From Prevotella sp. (GTDB lineage: Bacteria > Bacteroidota > Bacteroidia > Bacteroidales > Bacteroidaceae): a stretch of DNA of 12,489 bases. The stretch covers positions 1 to 12,489 of the forward strand of contig JAIJUV010000070.1 in NCBI GenBank assembly GCA_022732315.1, in the 5' to 3' direction. Below, piece by piece: positions 5,444 to 12,489 of this stretch (the stretch's first letter is position 1; each line of letters starts with the position of its first letter). A program made the position numbers and the translations under genes. Below the pieces are notes generated by a model, which was given only the letters and a program-made list of their open reading frames with translations, did not search any database and was not told the DNA's origin.

Positions 5444-7816
5444 ATGATAGAACTACGAGATTACCAGAAAAAGGCGGTGCGTGAACTGAAACAGAAGATG
5501 ATTGACATGCTCAATGATTCAGAAGACCGCCAAAAGTTGATATTCAAGGCTCCTACAGGAGCCGGAAAGACGGTGATGGTGAGTACCTTACTGGATGAAC
5601 TGACTCGTGACCTTCCTATGAATGGGCAGTGCCGATATTCTCGTGTAGCTTGGGTTTGGATTGCTCCTAACAAGTTGCACCAGCAGAGTTATCAGTCTAT
5701 GCGCAATTTCTTTAGTGAACGAAGATCGTTGCGTCCTGTTATGTTTGATGAGTGTGATCATGTAGATGGTCTGCATCCTGGTGATGTGCTCTTTTTAAAC
5801 TGGGAGAGCATCAATAAGGATAATGCCGTCATGATACGTGATAATGAACAGAACCGCACGCTCTACGAACTGATACGAAAGACCAAGATAGAGCAGCATC
5901 TGCCAGTGGTGGTTATCATAGACGAGGAACACATGTTTGCCGGACGTAATGCCAAGAAGAGCGAACTTGTGCTGCAAGCTATCCAACCGCATATCGAGTT
6001 GAGAGTTTCAGCAACGCCAGTCACCCAAAGCTATCATGCTGTTCTTGTGAAACGCCAAGATGTAATCAATGAAGAGATGATTAAGAAGGGCATAGAATTG
6101 AATCCGAATGTAAAGAGCAGTAAGGAACAGTCGGAACTTACGGTTAACCAGCGTCTCTTGAAGAAGGCTCTCGAAAAGCGAAAGGAACTGGCTGAGGCTT
6201 ACAAGGAATATGGCATCAATCCGCTGTTGCTCATTCAGTTGCCTAACGATAGCAGCGAATCTATGTCGTCGAAGGACAAGACCATCGCCGAGGAGATGCA
6301 AGCTTACTTAGAACAGGTTTGCGACATCAGCGTGGCAAATGGCAGGTTGGCAGTATGGCTGTCAAAGGATAAATCGCCCAATCTTCAGAATATCACTCAG
6401 CCTGATGATATTACCGAGGTGTTGCTGTTCAAGCAAGCCATTGCCTTGGGCTGGGATTGTCCTCGTGCATCCGTTCTCCTGATATTCAGAGAATTGCAGA
6501 GCATGACCTTTACCACGCAGACCGTGGGACGTATCTTGCGTATGCCTGAGCAGCATTTCTACCAAAACGAATGTTTGAACTATGGCTATGTTTATACAGA
6601 TTTGGCGGCAGATATGATTAGCATTGTTGGTGATGACATGAACTATATCAGTACGCTCTATGCCAACCGGAAACGGGATCTTCAAAACATTTCGCTTCGT
6701 TCCTCTTATAAGGATAAGCATGGGGCAACGAGAAATCGATTAGGTTCTCAATTCCGAAGCGTCTTTTTTAAGACCATGGAACGTGAATGGGAGCAGAATC
6801 CTCTTCTGCTGTTTTCGCCAGAGGATTTCTTTGAGGATGATGGCGAAGTGGAAGACCAGGAAGAGACAGAAAAGAAAGAGGCTGGCATGGATGAAAATAT
6901 CAAGTTGAACCGTTATAATGCCAAGCGTCATGGTGTGCAGACTGATGTTTCCAGAATCTTGGTCGCTATACCAAAGGATACGCCAATTACGGGTGATTCT
7001 GGTATTGTTGAGATAACTGACAAGGCCAGACTAGCTCTTAACGCTTCAGAACTACAGAGCCTTTTCACTATGTTCTGTCGCAAGAATGTGGGTAACTTTT
7101 CTAAATTTGATAGTACCCCTGTGTTGCAGGGAGCTATTGAAAGTGCATTAGAGGAGTATCTGCAAGTCTTTTCGATGGATGTGCCGAAGGTAGTGCTTTA
7201 TCATCAGAACCGTCCCCGTTTTGAGGAGCTGATTCGCAAGGCTTTGGTTAGCTATGAGGCTATAATGAAGCGAGATGCCAAGGATAAAGAGACCGAGTAC
7301 CAAGTGTCGTTATGGCAGGTGCCGGAGACTAGACTTTATAATGCCGCAGCTGTAAGGACCACGGAGGGTGAGATTTTTAATCATGCTCTGTATCCATATT
7401 TTGAACAGATAAAGGCATCTGGGCCGGAACGGGAGTTTGCCCGTTGGTTGGATGAAAAAATGGAGTATGTGGATTGGTGGTATAAGAATGGCGATGAGGG
7501 TAAGCAGCATTTCGCTGTGCCATATACAGATTCTGGAAATAGAGAACGTTGTTTCTATGTTGATTTCATCGTTAGATTAAAGTCTGGTACCATTTGTCTT
7601 TTTGATACCAAGACTCCAGGTAGTGATGAGGATGCTCCAGAAAAGAACAACGCCTTGATGCAATACATTGAAGCCTATCAGGAAAAGGGCAAGAAGATAG
7701 TGGGTGGTGTGCTCATCAAGGACGAAGGAACAAGTAACTGGTATTATCCTGGAGGCATTATCGATAACACTGACAGTATAGATGGGTGGTCGGCATTGCA
7801 TCTGGAAACCCTATAA
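5444..7816 (+). CDS. res: type III Res-like superfamily 2 helicase with PD-(D/E)xK C-terminus
   Basis: 790 aa from ATG 5444, preceded by a strong AGGAGGT. SF2 motifs in order: Q-motif-like LRDYQKKAV near the start; Walker A APTGAGKT (36-43, K42); motif II D160-E-E-H163; motif III SAT (189-191); motif VI QTVGRILR (359-366). An acidic linker at about 457-485 (EDFFEDDGEVEDQEE) separates the motor from the C-terminus. There, D707 in YVDFIVRL and D721-T-K723 in LFDTKTPG, with an upstream EREFARWL helix, fit a PD-(D/E)xK nuclease as in Res subunits. It is shorter than many Res proteins (usually about 900-1000 aa). Expected role: ATP-dependent translocation or looping and DNA cleavage with Mod. All motor residues appear intact. 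Being followed by Dnd-like genes in the same operon is unusual for a plain type III system. Confidence 0.9.
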   Translation: MIELRDYQKKAVRELKQKMIDMLNDSEDRQKLIFKAPTGAGKTVMVSTLLDELTRDLPMNGQCRYSRVAWVWIAPNKLHQQSYQSMRNFFSERRSLRPVMFDECDHVDGLHPGDVLFLNWESINKDNAVMIRDNEQNRTLYELIRKTKIEQHLPVVVIIDEEHMFAGRNAKKSELVLQAIQPHIELRVSATPVTQSYHAVLVKRQDVINEEMIKKGIELNPNVKSSKEQSELTVNQRLLKKALEKRKELAEAYKEYGINPLLLIQLPNDSSESMSSKDKTIAEEMQAYLEQVCDISVANGRLAVWLSKDKSPNLQNITQPDDITEVLLFKQAIALGWDCPRASVLLIFRELQSMTFTTQTVGRILRMPEQHFYQNECLNYGYVYTDLAADMISIVGDDMNYISTLYANRKRDLQNISLRSSYKDKHGATRNRLGSQFRSVFFKTMEREWEQNPLLLFSPEDFFEDDGEVEDQEETEKKEAGMDENIKLNRYNAKRHGVQTDVSRILVAIPKDTPITGDSGIVEITDKARLALNASELQSLFTMFCRKNVGNFSKFDSTPVLQGAIESALEEYLQVFSMDVPKVVLYHQNRPRFEELIRKALVSYEAIMKRDAKDKETEYQVSLWQVPETRLYNAAAVRTTEGEIFNHALYPYFEQIKASGPEREFARWLDEKMEYVDWWYKNGDEGKQHFAVPYTDSGNRERCFYVDFIVRLKSGTICLFDTKTPGSDEDAPEKNNALMQYIEAYQEKGKKIVGGVLIKDEGTSNWYYPGGIIDNTDSIDGWSALHLETL

Positions 7817-7846
7817 TATAATAAGGTAATCATATATAATAAGGTA
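7816..7846 (+). repeat. duplicated 13-bp ribosome-binding segment
   Basis: ATATAATAAGGTA occurs at 7816-7828 and 7834-7846. The second copy ends on the first base of the small gene's ATG and supplies its weak AAGG site. The repeat fills the whole Res-small gene gap. It is probably a local duplication. Confidence 0.8.
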
Positions 7847-8070
7847 TGAAGAAAAGCTTGGACAGAACATTCCTGAACTATGGAATCAGGCAGGAAGACA
7901 TGCAACTCATAGAGAGTGCATGCCAATCGGAAGGTATAGATGCGGAATGGCTCAAGGATTATATCCTCAAGCCTTTCCATGAAGAGCGTAATAACCAAAA
8001 TGAGCCAAGTCTTGAGGAAAAGAAGGTGACAAGAATACTCAAGAAGGCTCTCAAAGAAATTAAGAAGTAA
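7846..8070 (+). CDS. small DNA-modification-system-associated protein
   Basis: 74 aa from ATG 7846. The TAA stop shares its last base with the ATG of the DndD-like gene (TAATG at 8068-8072), so translation of the two is almost certainly coupled. The protein is charged and mostly helical: an N-terminal segment (RTFLNYGIRQEDMQLIESAC), a middle segment (DAEWLKDYILKPFHEER) and a lysine-rich tail (VTRILKKALKEIKK). It has no Cys pair, signal or membrane segment. I recall small proteins of this size annotated as associated with DNA modification systems next to DndD-like ATPases, but could not check it. A likely role is an adaptor or subunit binding the ATPase, by context only. It should not be overlooked when the system is reconstituted or compared. 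Confidence 0.7.
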   Translation: MKKSLDRTFLNYGIRQEDMQLIESACQSEGIDAEWLKDYILKPFHEERNNQNEPSLEEKKVTRILKKALKEIKK

Positions 8071-10085
8071 TGAAACTGAAGCGTATCTACATAGAGAATT
8101 ATAAGACCTACAGAAAGTTGGACTTAAACTTAGAGGTAACTAGCGACCGTCCCATCATCTTGATAGGTGGTGCCAACGGTTGTGGAAAAACTACGCTCTT
8201 CGATGCCATCTATTCTGCACTTTATGGATTGAAGATATCCAACAAGCGACAGTTTGAGGAAATCTTCAATTCGGGGGTGAAGAACGAGAGTGGTATAGAA
8301 GGCAAGACCATCATGCTGGAGATTACTTTTTCTGGGGTGGTGCTAGGACAGGAAACGCCCTATAGGTTGCGCCGTGCCTATAAGTTTGTTGATGGCAAGA
8401 TACAGGAGAGCAACGTACTCAATATGAATGGTAACAGTTATACTTATGGTACTGGTTCTACGGCTGTCAAACGCAGCACCAATGAAGCGATAGTCAACAA
8501 GATTATCTCTGCCAATCTGCCTGCTGAATTGAGCAACTATTTCCTCTTTGATGCCATGAAGACTTCCGATCTCGTGAAGGAAGAGCAAATCAACAAGCTC
8601 ATCATGAAGAACATCAATTCGGTGATGGGCTTCAATAAATACACTCAGTTGCAAAATGCAGCCTCTGCTTATCTCGACGAGAAAAAGGCGGAACGCTTGG
8701 AGAACGAGAACCTGCGTGCCGAATACCTGAAACTGACCAAGCAGAAGGTGGAGATGGAAAGGGATGTGGCAAGTCTCAACGATGCTTACAACGATGCATT
8801 GAACTATGCCAACGACCACAAACAGCAATATGAGCAACTGAAAGAAGGTAGAAACTCTGACGAGGTGATACGTGACAAGATGCGCCAGATAGAGGAGAGC
8901 ATCAACAGTTACTATCAGAAGGAGAAGGAATACAGACAGGATGCCGAGGCTATCTCGAAGGACTTGGAACTGAGAGTCTTCCTGCCGAAAGTAGCCAACA
9001 TCATCAGTACGGAAGTGGAACTCATTCTGAACGAGAAGGAGCAGGTGGCTTCGGCAAGGGGAAACATTTTGAACGACCAACAGATAGAAAAGGTGACGCA
9101 AGAAGTGGTGGAACTATTGAAAGCAAAGTATCCACAACTTGCCGAGGTGTCTATCTCGGAGATTATAGCTGAAATCAAAAAGGCACAAGATGCGAGCGAA
9201 GACTACAACGACAAGTTTAGCTATCTGAGCGACAAGGATGTCAGCGTGCTGAAGAATCTCGTGCAGCAATCCTATTCAAATCCTTATATAGCCCTGGATG
9301 AGCGACGTGAGAATTTGGATCTTGAACTGGTGGACATGCCAAAGAAAAAAGAGCAACTCGAAGAGTATAAGCGAGCCTTGACAGGAAGCGACTATAGCAT
9401 CATCGAACTCTATGAGGCCAACGACCGAAGAATAGAGGAAATAAAAGCCAAGATAGCAGAGAAGAAAGCAAGCATCAAGGAACTGGAGAAGAAAATCTCC
9501 ACTTATGATTATGATATGCCGCAAGTGCCAGATCCACAGTATGACATGCTTTGCAAGTTGCCTGGTTTCTTCAAGACCCTGTCGAGAAAATTGCTGCAAG
9601 CCAAGAAGGCGAGCATTGAACGCATGATGAAGGAGCAGTTGAACATCAACTTGGTGATTTATGCTGGCTATATCGGTAGGGTAGAATTGTCAGCCGATGA
9701 TTCCGAGGAAATATCCTTCAAGATATTCCACAAGAATGGCAATGAGATTTATCTGAGCCAGTTGAATGCCGGTGCCAAGCAGACGGTGATGCAAGTACTT
9801 TTGAAAGTGCTGTATGAGTTGGGTGACTACGACCCGCCTGTGATGATAGACACCGTGATGGGTGTACTCGACAAGGAGAGCCGAGAGGTAATCATCAATC
9901 GATACTTCCCAGACTTGGCTCATCAAACTATTTTGCTCAGTACGGATACGGAGATCACTACCGAGACGGATTTCAAGAAAATCGTGGCATACGTGGCAAG
10001 GACCTATACCTTGCATAGAGACCAGGAACAACAGTGTACCACGGTAAGTGAGGATTACTTTGGATTACAAATTTACGATTTCTAG
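8070..10085 (+). CDS. DndD-like SMC/ABC-type ATPase
   Basis: 671 aa. The N-terminus has the SMC/Rad50/RecF/DndD form: KLKRIYIENYKTYRKLDLNL, then Walker A GGANGCGKT (33-41, K40). A long coiled coil fills about 190-510, rich in E, K, Q and L. No CxxC zinc hook is seen in the middle, unlike Rad50. The C-terminal half has the signature-like LSQLNAGAKQ and a Walker B of the DndD kind, VMIDTVMGVLD, in which IDT replaces the usual DE; then ILLSTDTEI as the switch region. In Dnd systems DndD is the ATPase acting with DndC and DndE in sulfur incorporation; here no DndC is nearby. Start at ATG 8070 is set by the one-base overlap with the previous gene; the next gene begins 5 nt after its stop. Other RecN/AAA-type coiled-coil ATPases are alternatives. 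Confidence 0.85.
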   Translation: MKLKRIYIENYKTYRKLDLNLEVTSDRPIILIGGANGCGKTTLFDAIYSALYGLKISNKRQFEEIFNSGVKNESGIEGKTIMLEITFSGVVLGQETPYRLRRAYKFVDGKIQESNVLNMNGNSYTYGTGSTAVKRSTNEAIVNKIISANLPAELSNYFLFDAMKTSDLVKEEQINKLIMKNINSVMGFNKYTQLQNAASAYLDEKKAERLENENLRAEYLKLTKQKVEMERDVASLNDAYNDALNYANDHKQQYEQLKEGRNSDEVIRDKMRQIEESINSYYQKEKEYRQDAEAISKDLELRVFLPKVANIISTEVELILNEKEQVASARGNILNDQQIEKVTQEVVELLKAKYPQLAEVSISEIIAEIKKAQDASEDYNDKFSYLSDKDVSVLKNLVQQSYSNPYIALDERRENLDLELVDMPKKKEQLEEYKRALTGSDYSIIELYEANDRRIEEIKAKIAEKKASIKELEKKISTYDYDMPQVPDPQYDMLCKLPGFFKTLSRKLLQAKKASIERMMKEQLNINLVIYAGYIGRVELSADDSEEISFKIFHKNGNEIYLSQLNAGAKQTVMQVLLKVLYELGDYDPPVMIDTVMGVLDKESREVIINRYFPDLAHQTILLSTDTEITTETDFKKIVAYVARTYTLHRDQEQQCTTVSEDYFGLQIYDF

Positions 10086-10090
10086 AAGAA

Positions 10091-11689
10091 ATGAATGTAC
10101 AAGATATAAAACTTGAGGGAATGAGAATTCTGGAGGGAACTCATGATTTGCTTGAAGAAGTGAAATATGCTATCGAGCAGAAACTAAACCTTTCGGATTA
10201 CTCAGATATGGTTCGCCCTGTAGTACTGAACTTTACTACGGTTATGCGAATCTGCCTCCTCGTTGGATTGAGTGATAAGACGCCAAGGAGCAAGGCAAAG
10301 GTAGAGGAACTTCAAACCTCAGCTGGTATGCAGCCATTGGGTGGTTCGTTCTTTACCAAGTCGAACATAAAGGAAGTTTTCGTGGCTCTTATTAAAATGC
10401 GTTATTGCGACATTGATGCCGACTGGCAGAACTCAACGTTTCTGAGCAAGGTGCTCTTTAGCGAGATGATGAGAGGCAAGAACATCTTGATGGAAGAAGG
10501 TGGCATAGATGAGTGGTTGCACTACAGTCCGTTGCGAGGTGGCAAGTCGTTGATGGATATTCCTGAGCTGAATCTCTATGTCGGACAATACGAGAATGGC
10601 ATGGATGCTGCCCTCGATATTAATAGTACAGCCATCGCCAATACGCAGATATTGGTGGCAGGAACTACTGGCTCTGGAAAGTCAAATTTGCTGGCTGTCC
10701 TTATCAACCAAATCAGAATGGCATCGGCTGATACCTACTATCCTGTCAACTTTCTCTTGTTCGATTACAAGGGGGAGTTCTCTGATCCAGCCCATGCCGA
10801 TTGGCTGTCGAAGTTTGAGACCGATTCCTCTGCCATCTTGAATCCGATGGAGAAACCTTTGCCGTTTACTCCGTTCAAGGACTTTACTGGCAGACCTGTC
10901 AATGAAATCCACCTGTATTCCACGACCTTAGCAAATGCCATCTGTGCTATATCTTCCGCTAAGATTGGTGCTTTGATGGATAACAGACTGAGCGAAGCTA
11001 TCATCAAAGCCTACAAGGCGAAGAACCAGAAACCAATCACCTTTCAGGAAGTTTTTGACCATTATACGATGTTGATGCCCGAGAAGAAACAGGGTGATAT
11101 GGATAGTGTAAAATCAGTCTTAAACCAGTTGATTCTGAATAATATTTTTGCAGAGGAAGACAAGGTAGATTTGGTGAAAGGTTGTTATATTATCAATTTA
11201 GGAAAGTTTGACAAGGAAGGTATCATGGCAAAGGCTATCGTATATTTCGTGACATCTAAGTTGAACAATATCTATGAGCAACTGCCTCCACAGGCAAAGA
11301 ATGAGGACAGGGTGGAACTACGCCATTTCACCATCATTGATGAGGCTCACTATATGCTTGGTTTCGAAAACAAGCCTTTACAGAACTTGATAGCTGTGGG
11401 TAGAAACAAGGGTATGAGCATCATCCTTGCTACACAGAATATGGATTCGTTTAAGAAAGCCTCTTTTGATTTCTATGCCAATGCCCAATATCCTCTCATT
11501 ATGAAGCAACAGCAACAGAATGATGGAGTGTTGAAGGATTTGTTTGGTGTGAGTGGCATGGCTCTGCAGGAGCTGAAGCAAGCCATTGCTGGTTTACAGA
11601 AGGGTGAACTGATAACCAAGGATACTCAGGCTATGACCCTCGGCATCGGCAAACATTGGAAGAAAATTAAGGTTACTCATCTTATTTGA
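10091..11689 (+). CDS. HerA/FtsK-type ATPase with a DndE-like N-terminal region
   Basis: 532 aa from ATG 10091. The ATPase part is clear: Walker A GTTGSGKS (191-198, K197), the HerA hallmark FLLFDYKGEF just after it, Walker B TIIDEAH (D417, E418), and the sensor/arginine-finger segment AVGRNKGMSIILATQNMDSF. HerA-type ATPases form hexameric DNA pumps in defence and repair. Residues about 40-150 (TVMRICLLVGLS, then KEVFVALIKMRY and EMMRGKNILMEEG) resemble DndE, the small DNA-binding subunit of phosphorothioation systems, suggesting a DndE-HerA fusion; this part is similarity by eye only. DndE is normally a separate protein of about 110-130 aa encoded next to DndD, exactly this position. Spacing of 5 nt to the DndD-like gene and 2 nt to the next supports one complex. 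The alternative is a DptH-like restriction ATPase. Confidence 0.8.
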   Translation: MNVQDIKLEGMRILEGTHDLLEEVKYAIEQKLNLSDYSDMVRPVVLNFTTVMRICLLVGLSDKTPRSKAKVEELQTSAGMQPLGGSFFTKSNIKEVFVALIKMRYCDIDADWQNSTFLSKVLFSEMMRGKNILMEEGGIDEWLHYSPLRGGKSLMDIPELNLYVGQYENGMDAALDINSTAIANTQILVAGTTGSGKSNLLAVLINQIRMASADTYYPVNFLLFDYKGEFSDPAHADWLSKFETDSSAILNPMEKPLPFTPFKDFTGRPVNEIHLYSTTLANAICAISSAKIGALMDNRLSEAIIKAYKAKNQKPITFQEVFDHYTMLMPEKKQGDMDSVKSVLNQLILNNIFAEEDKVDLVKGCYIINLGKFDKEGIMAKAIVYFVTSKLNNIYEQLPPQAKNEDRVELRHFTIIDEAHYMLGFENKPLQNLIAVGRNKGMSIILATQNMDSFKKASFDFYANAQYPLIMKQQQQNDGVLKDLFGVSGMALQELKQAIAGLQKGELITKDTQAMTLGIGKHWKKIKVTHLI

Positions 11690-11691
11690 TA

Positions 11692-12183
11692 ATGGATAAA
11701 GATATAGACTATTATCTGTCTGCATTTGAAAAGATGAAAAGGGCGATTATGCGGGGTGTGAAAGCTCCGCATAAGCCCCTTTTACTCTTGACTATTTTAA
11801 ATCTCTGCCAGCGAGGTATCATAAAAGATAATCATATCGTTCTTTCAAGTGAGTTGGTTGCGGAGTTTAAAAGGTTATGGAGATTGTATGTTGGTGAACA
11901 GAATACAGGGGGTAGTATTTTGGTTGCAGAGGGATTGGCTATGGATATTCCTCATAGTTATCCTTTTAAATGTAGCATAGAGAACCCTTATTATCATTTG
12001 CAGCATGAACCCTTTTGGCGATTGGTAAAAAATGAGAAAGGCAAAGAAAGGAAGTTTTATTCTAGCTTAAAGTCTTTGCGTGATGGTTTTGCTTATGCAG
12101 AAATAGACCAGGAATTATATGATTTAATGGTTAATAGAGAGTCTGCTGTAATACTGGAGTGTAAGCTTCGGGAACTCGTATAA
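11692..12183 (+). CDS. stand-alone protein resembling the ScoMcrA sulfur-binding domain
   Basis: 163 aa from ATG 11692, two nt after the ATPase stop (an in-frame TTG at 11686 lies in the previous gene). The N-terminus has KAPHKPLLLLTILNL (24-38), then a charged helix LSSELVAEFKRLW (51-63), NPYYHLQHEPFWRLV (98-112) and SLRDGFAYAEIDQELYDLM (128-146). The PHKPLLLL, P-Y-Y-H-L and FWxL pattern is that of the SBD found at the N-terminus of ScoMcrA and many HNH endonucleases, which binds phosphorothioated DNA. No HNH or other nuclease domain follows: the protein ends after the domain. It may therefore act as a reader or specificity subunit for its neighbours. Ligand is unknown; SBD relatives could also bind other marks. 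Its codon use is more AT-rich than that of the two ATPases upstream. Confidence 0.75.
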   Translation: MDKDIDYYLSAFEKMKRAIMRGVKAPHKPLLLLTILNLCQRGIIKDNHIVLSSELVAEFKRLWRLYVGEQNTGGSILVAEGLAMDIPHSYPFKCSIENPYYHLQHEPFWRLVKNEKGKERKFYSSLKSLRDGFAYAEIDQELYDLMVNRESAVILECKLRELV

Positions 12184-12242
12184 ATCAATCCCGAAGTATT
12201 TATGAATGCTTGTTGGTGATAAAAATATTATGCAAAGCTTTT

Positions 12243-12320
12243 GCCCTTACAGGGCGCATTGCTGATTGCTAGCATACCCAGGGTGCTGCCCTGGGCTAGG
12301 AGCTTTTGGGCTTTCAGCCC
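12243..12320 (+). repeat. REP-like triple hairpin element
   Basis: Three compact hairpins lie in a row: GCCCTtacAGGGC (12243-12255), CCCAGGG/CCCTGGG with a 5-base loop (12277-12295), and GGGCTttcAGCCC (12308-12320). The first and third are each preceded by AGCTTTT. GC content is much higher than in the surrounding DNA. This resembles dispersed palindromic intergenic repeats seen in Bacteroidetes. It lies between convergent genes (the SBD-like gene and the minus-strand toxin gene) and could act as a bidirectional terminator. No transposase is present. Confidence 0.7.
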
Positions 12321-12350
12321 GTTTCAATCATACAGTTAGAGCTCTTTCCT

Positions 12351-12489
12351 TTATAGTTTTCTTTTGAATTGTCTAATCAGATATCTGGGGCTTCTTCTCA
12401 TATCCCATAAATCTACGAAAATGACGAGGTCGTTGGCTTCGTCGTAGCGATAGATAATCTTCCAATTCTCCTTGATAATCGCACTATGG
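12351..12489 (-). CDS. RelE/ParE-family toxin, N-terminally truncated by the window edge
   Basis: On the minus strand a frame is open from the right edge to a TAA at 12353-12351, giving 45 C-terminal residues. They include KENWKIIYRY, then NDLVIFVDLWDMRRSPRYL. The order N-W/F-[RK]-I-I-Y-R-Y, a beta-strand V-x-F-V-x-L-W-D and R-R is typical of the C-terminal half of RelE/ParE-superfamily toxins (mRNA interferases or gyrase poisons). The start and the partner antitoxin would lie beyond the window. The frame is too short and too close to the edge for the short-gene track, but the match is good. It reads towards the defence operon, separated by the REP-like element. Confidence 0.7.
   Translation of the reverse strand, partial: HSAIIKENWKIIYRYDEANDLVIFVDLWDMRRSPRYLIRQFKRKL

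Noticed and set aside
8343..9101. 252-aa open frame on the minus strand
   Set aside because: It is antisense to the coiled-coil part of the DndD-like gene, whose frame has clear Walker A, signature and Walker B motifs. The Leu/Val/Phe-rich product is the usual mirror of a coiled coil.
10578..10841. 87-aa same-strand open frame inside the HerA-like gene
   Set aside because: It is a shifted frame over the Walker A region of a well-supported gene, with no ribosome-binding site.
11686..11691. TTG start for the SBD-like gene
   Set aside because: It overlaps the stop codon of the previous gene, and ATG 11692 lies just after in frame.
3538..12183. BREX, DISARM or canonical Dnd system
   Set aside because: No PglZ, BrxC, DUF1998 helicase, phospholipase D, DndB, DndC or cysteine desulfurase gene is in the window. 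Only parts resemble Dnd.

Overview
The window looks like Bacteroidales chromosomal DNA, most likely Prevotella/Segatella. The grounds are three Bacteroidetes-type promoters (TAnnTTTG at -7 with a -33 element about 20 bp upstream), AT-rich leaders with weak Shine-Dalgarno sites, a Bacteroidetes-style long HU-family protein, and a beta-helix surface-type protein at the left edge. The species call is inference.

Layout. Bases 1-906 hold the C-terminal part of a secreted-type right-handed beta-helix protein. Bases 907-1287 are a repeat-rich leader: a promoter, five 21-bp tandem units that are imperfect palindromes, then a 19-bp direct repeat pair. This leads into an HU-like DNA-binding protein with a winged-helix-like tail (1288-1926). 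A new promoter (1948-1979) starts a MNT nucleotidyltransferase / HEPN toxin-antitoxin pair (2004-2734), followed by a small unknown gene (2769-2999). Bases 3000-3537 contain an 18-bp perfect hairpin, a promoter overlapping it, and about 340 nt that folds on paper into nested stems ending in a terminator-like stem and T-tract.

The main interest is a tightly packed same-strand operon at 3538-12183: a type III Mod-like DNA methyltransferase, a Res-like helicase with a PD-(D/E)xK-type C-terminus, a 74-aa small protein, a DndD-like SMC/ABC ATPase, a HerA/FtsK-type ATPase whose N-terminus resembles DndE, and a stand-alone protein resembling the ScoMcrA sulfur-binding domain (SBD). Gaps are 13, 29, -1, 5 and 2 nt. 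No DndA (cysteine desulfurase), DndB or DndC (PAPS-reductase-like) gene, BREX PglZ or DISARM DUF1998 gene lies in the window. The cluster therefore looks like a hybrid defence system in which type III restriction-modification enzymes are combined with the ATPase, DndE-like and reader parts of a DNA phosphorothioation (Dnd) system. It may relate to 'helicase-methylase-ATPase' candidate defence systems, but that is from memory and unchecked.

A working model, by inference only: Mod marks self DNA, the DndD-like and HerA-like ATPases detect or translocate on DNA, the SBD-like protein reads a backbone or base mark, and Res provides helicase/nuclease activity. The long structured leader may limit expression. 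On the right, a REP-like triple hairpin (12243-12320) separates this operon from the 3' end of a RelE/ParE-family toxin gene on the minus strand (12351-12489). The defence operon is thus flanked by toxin genes on both sides, as in a defence island.
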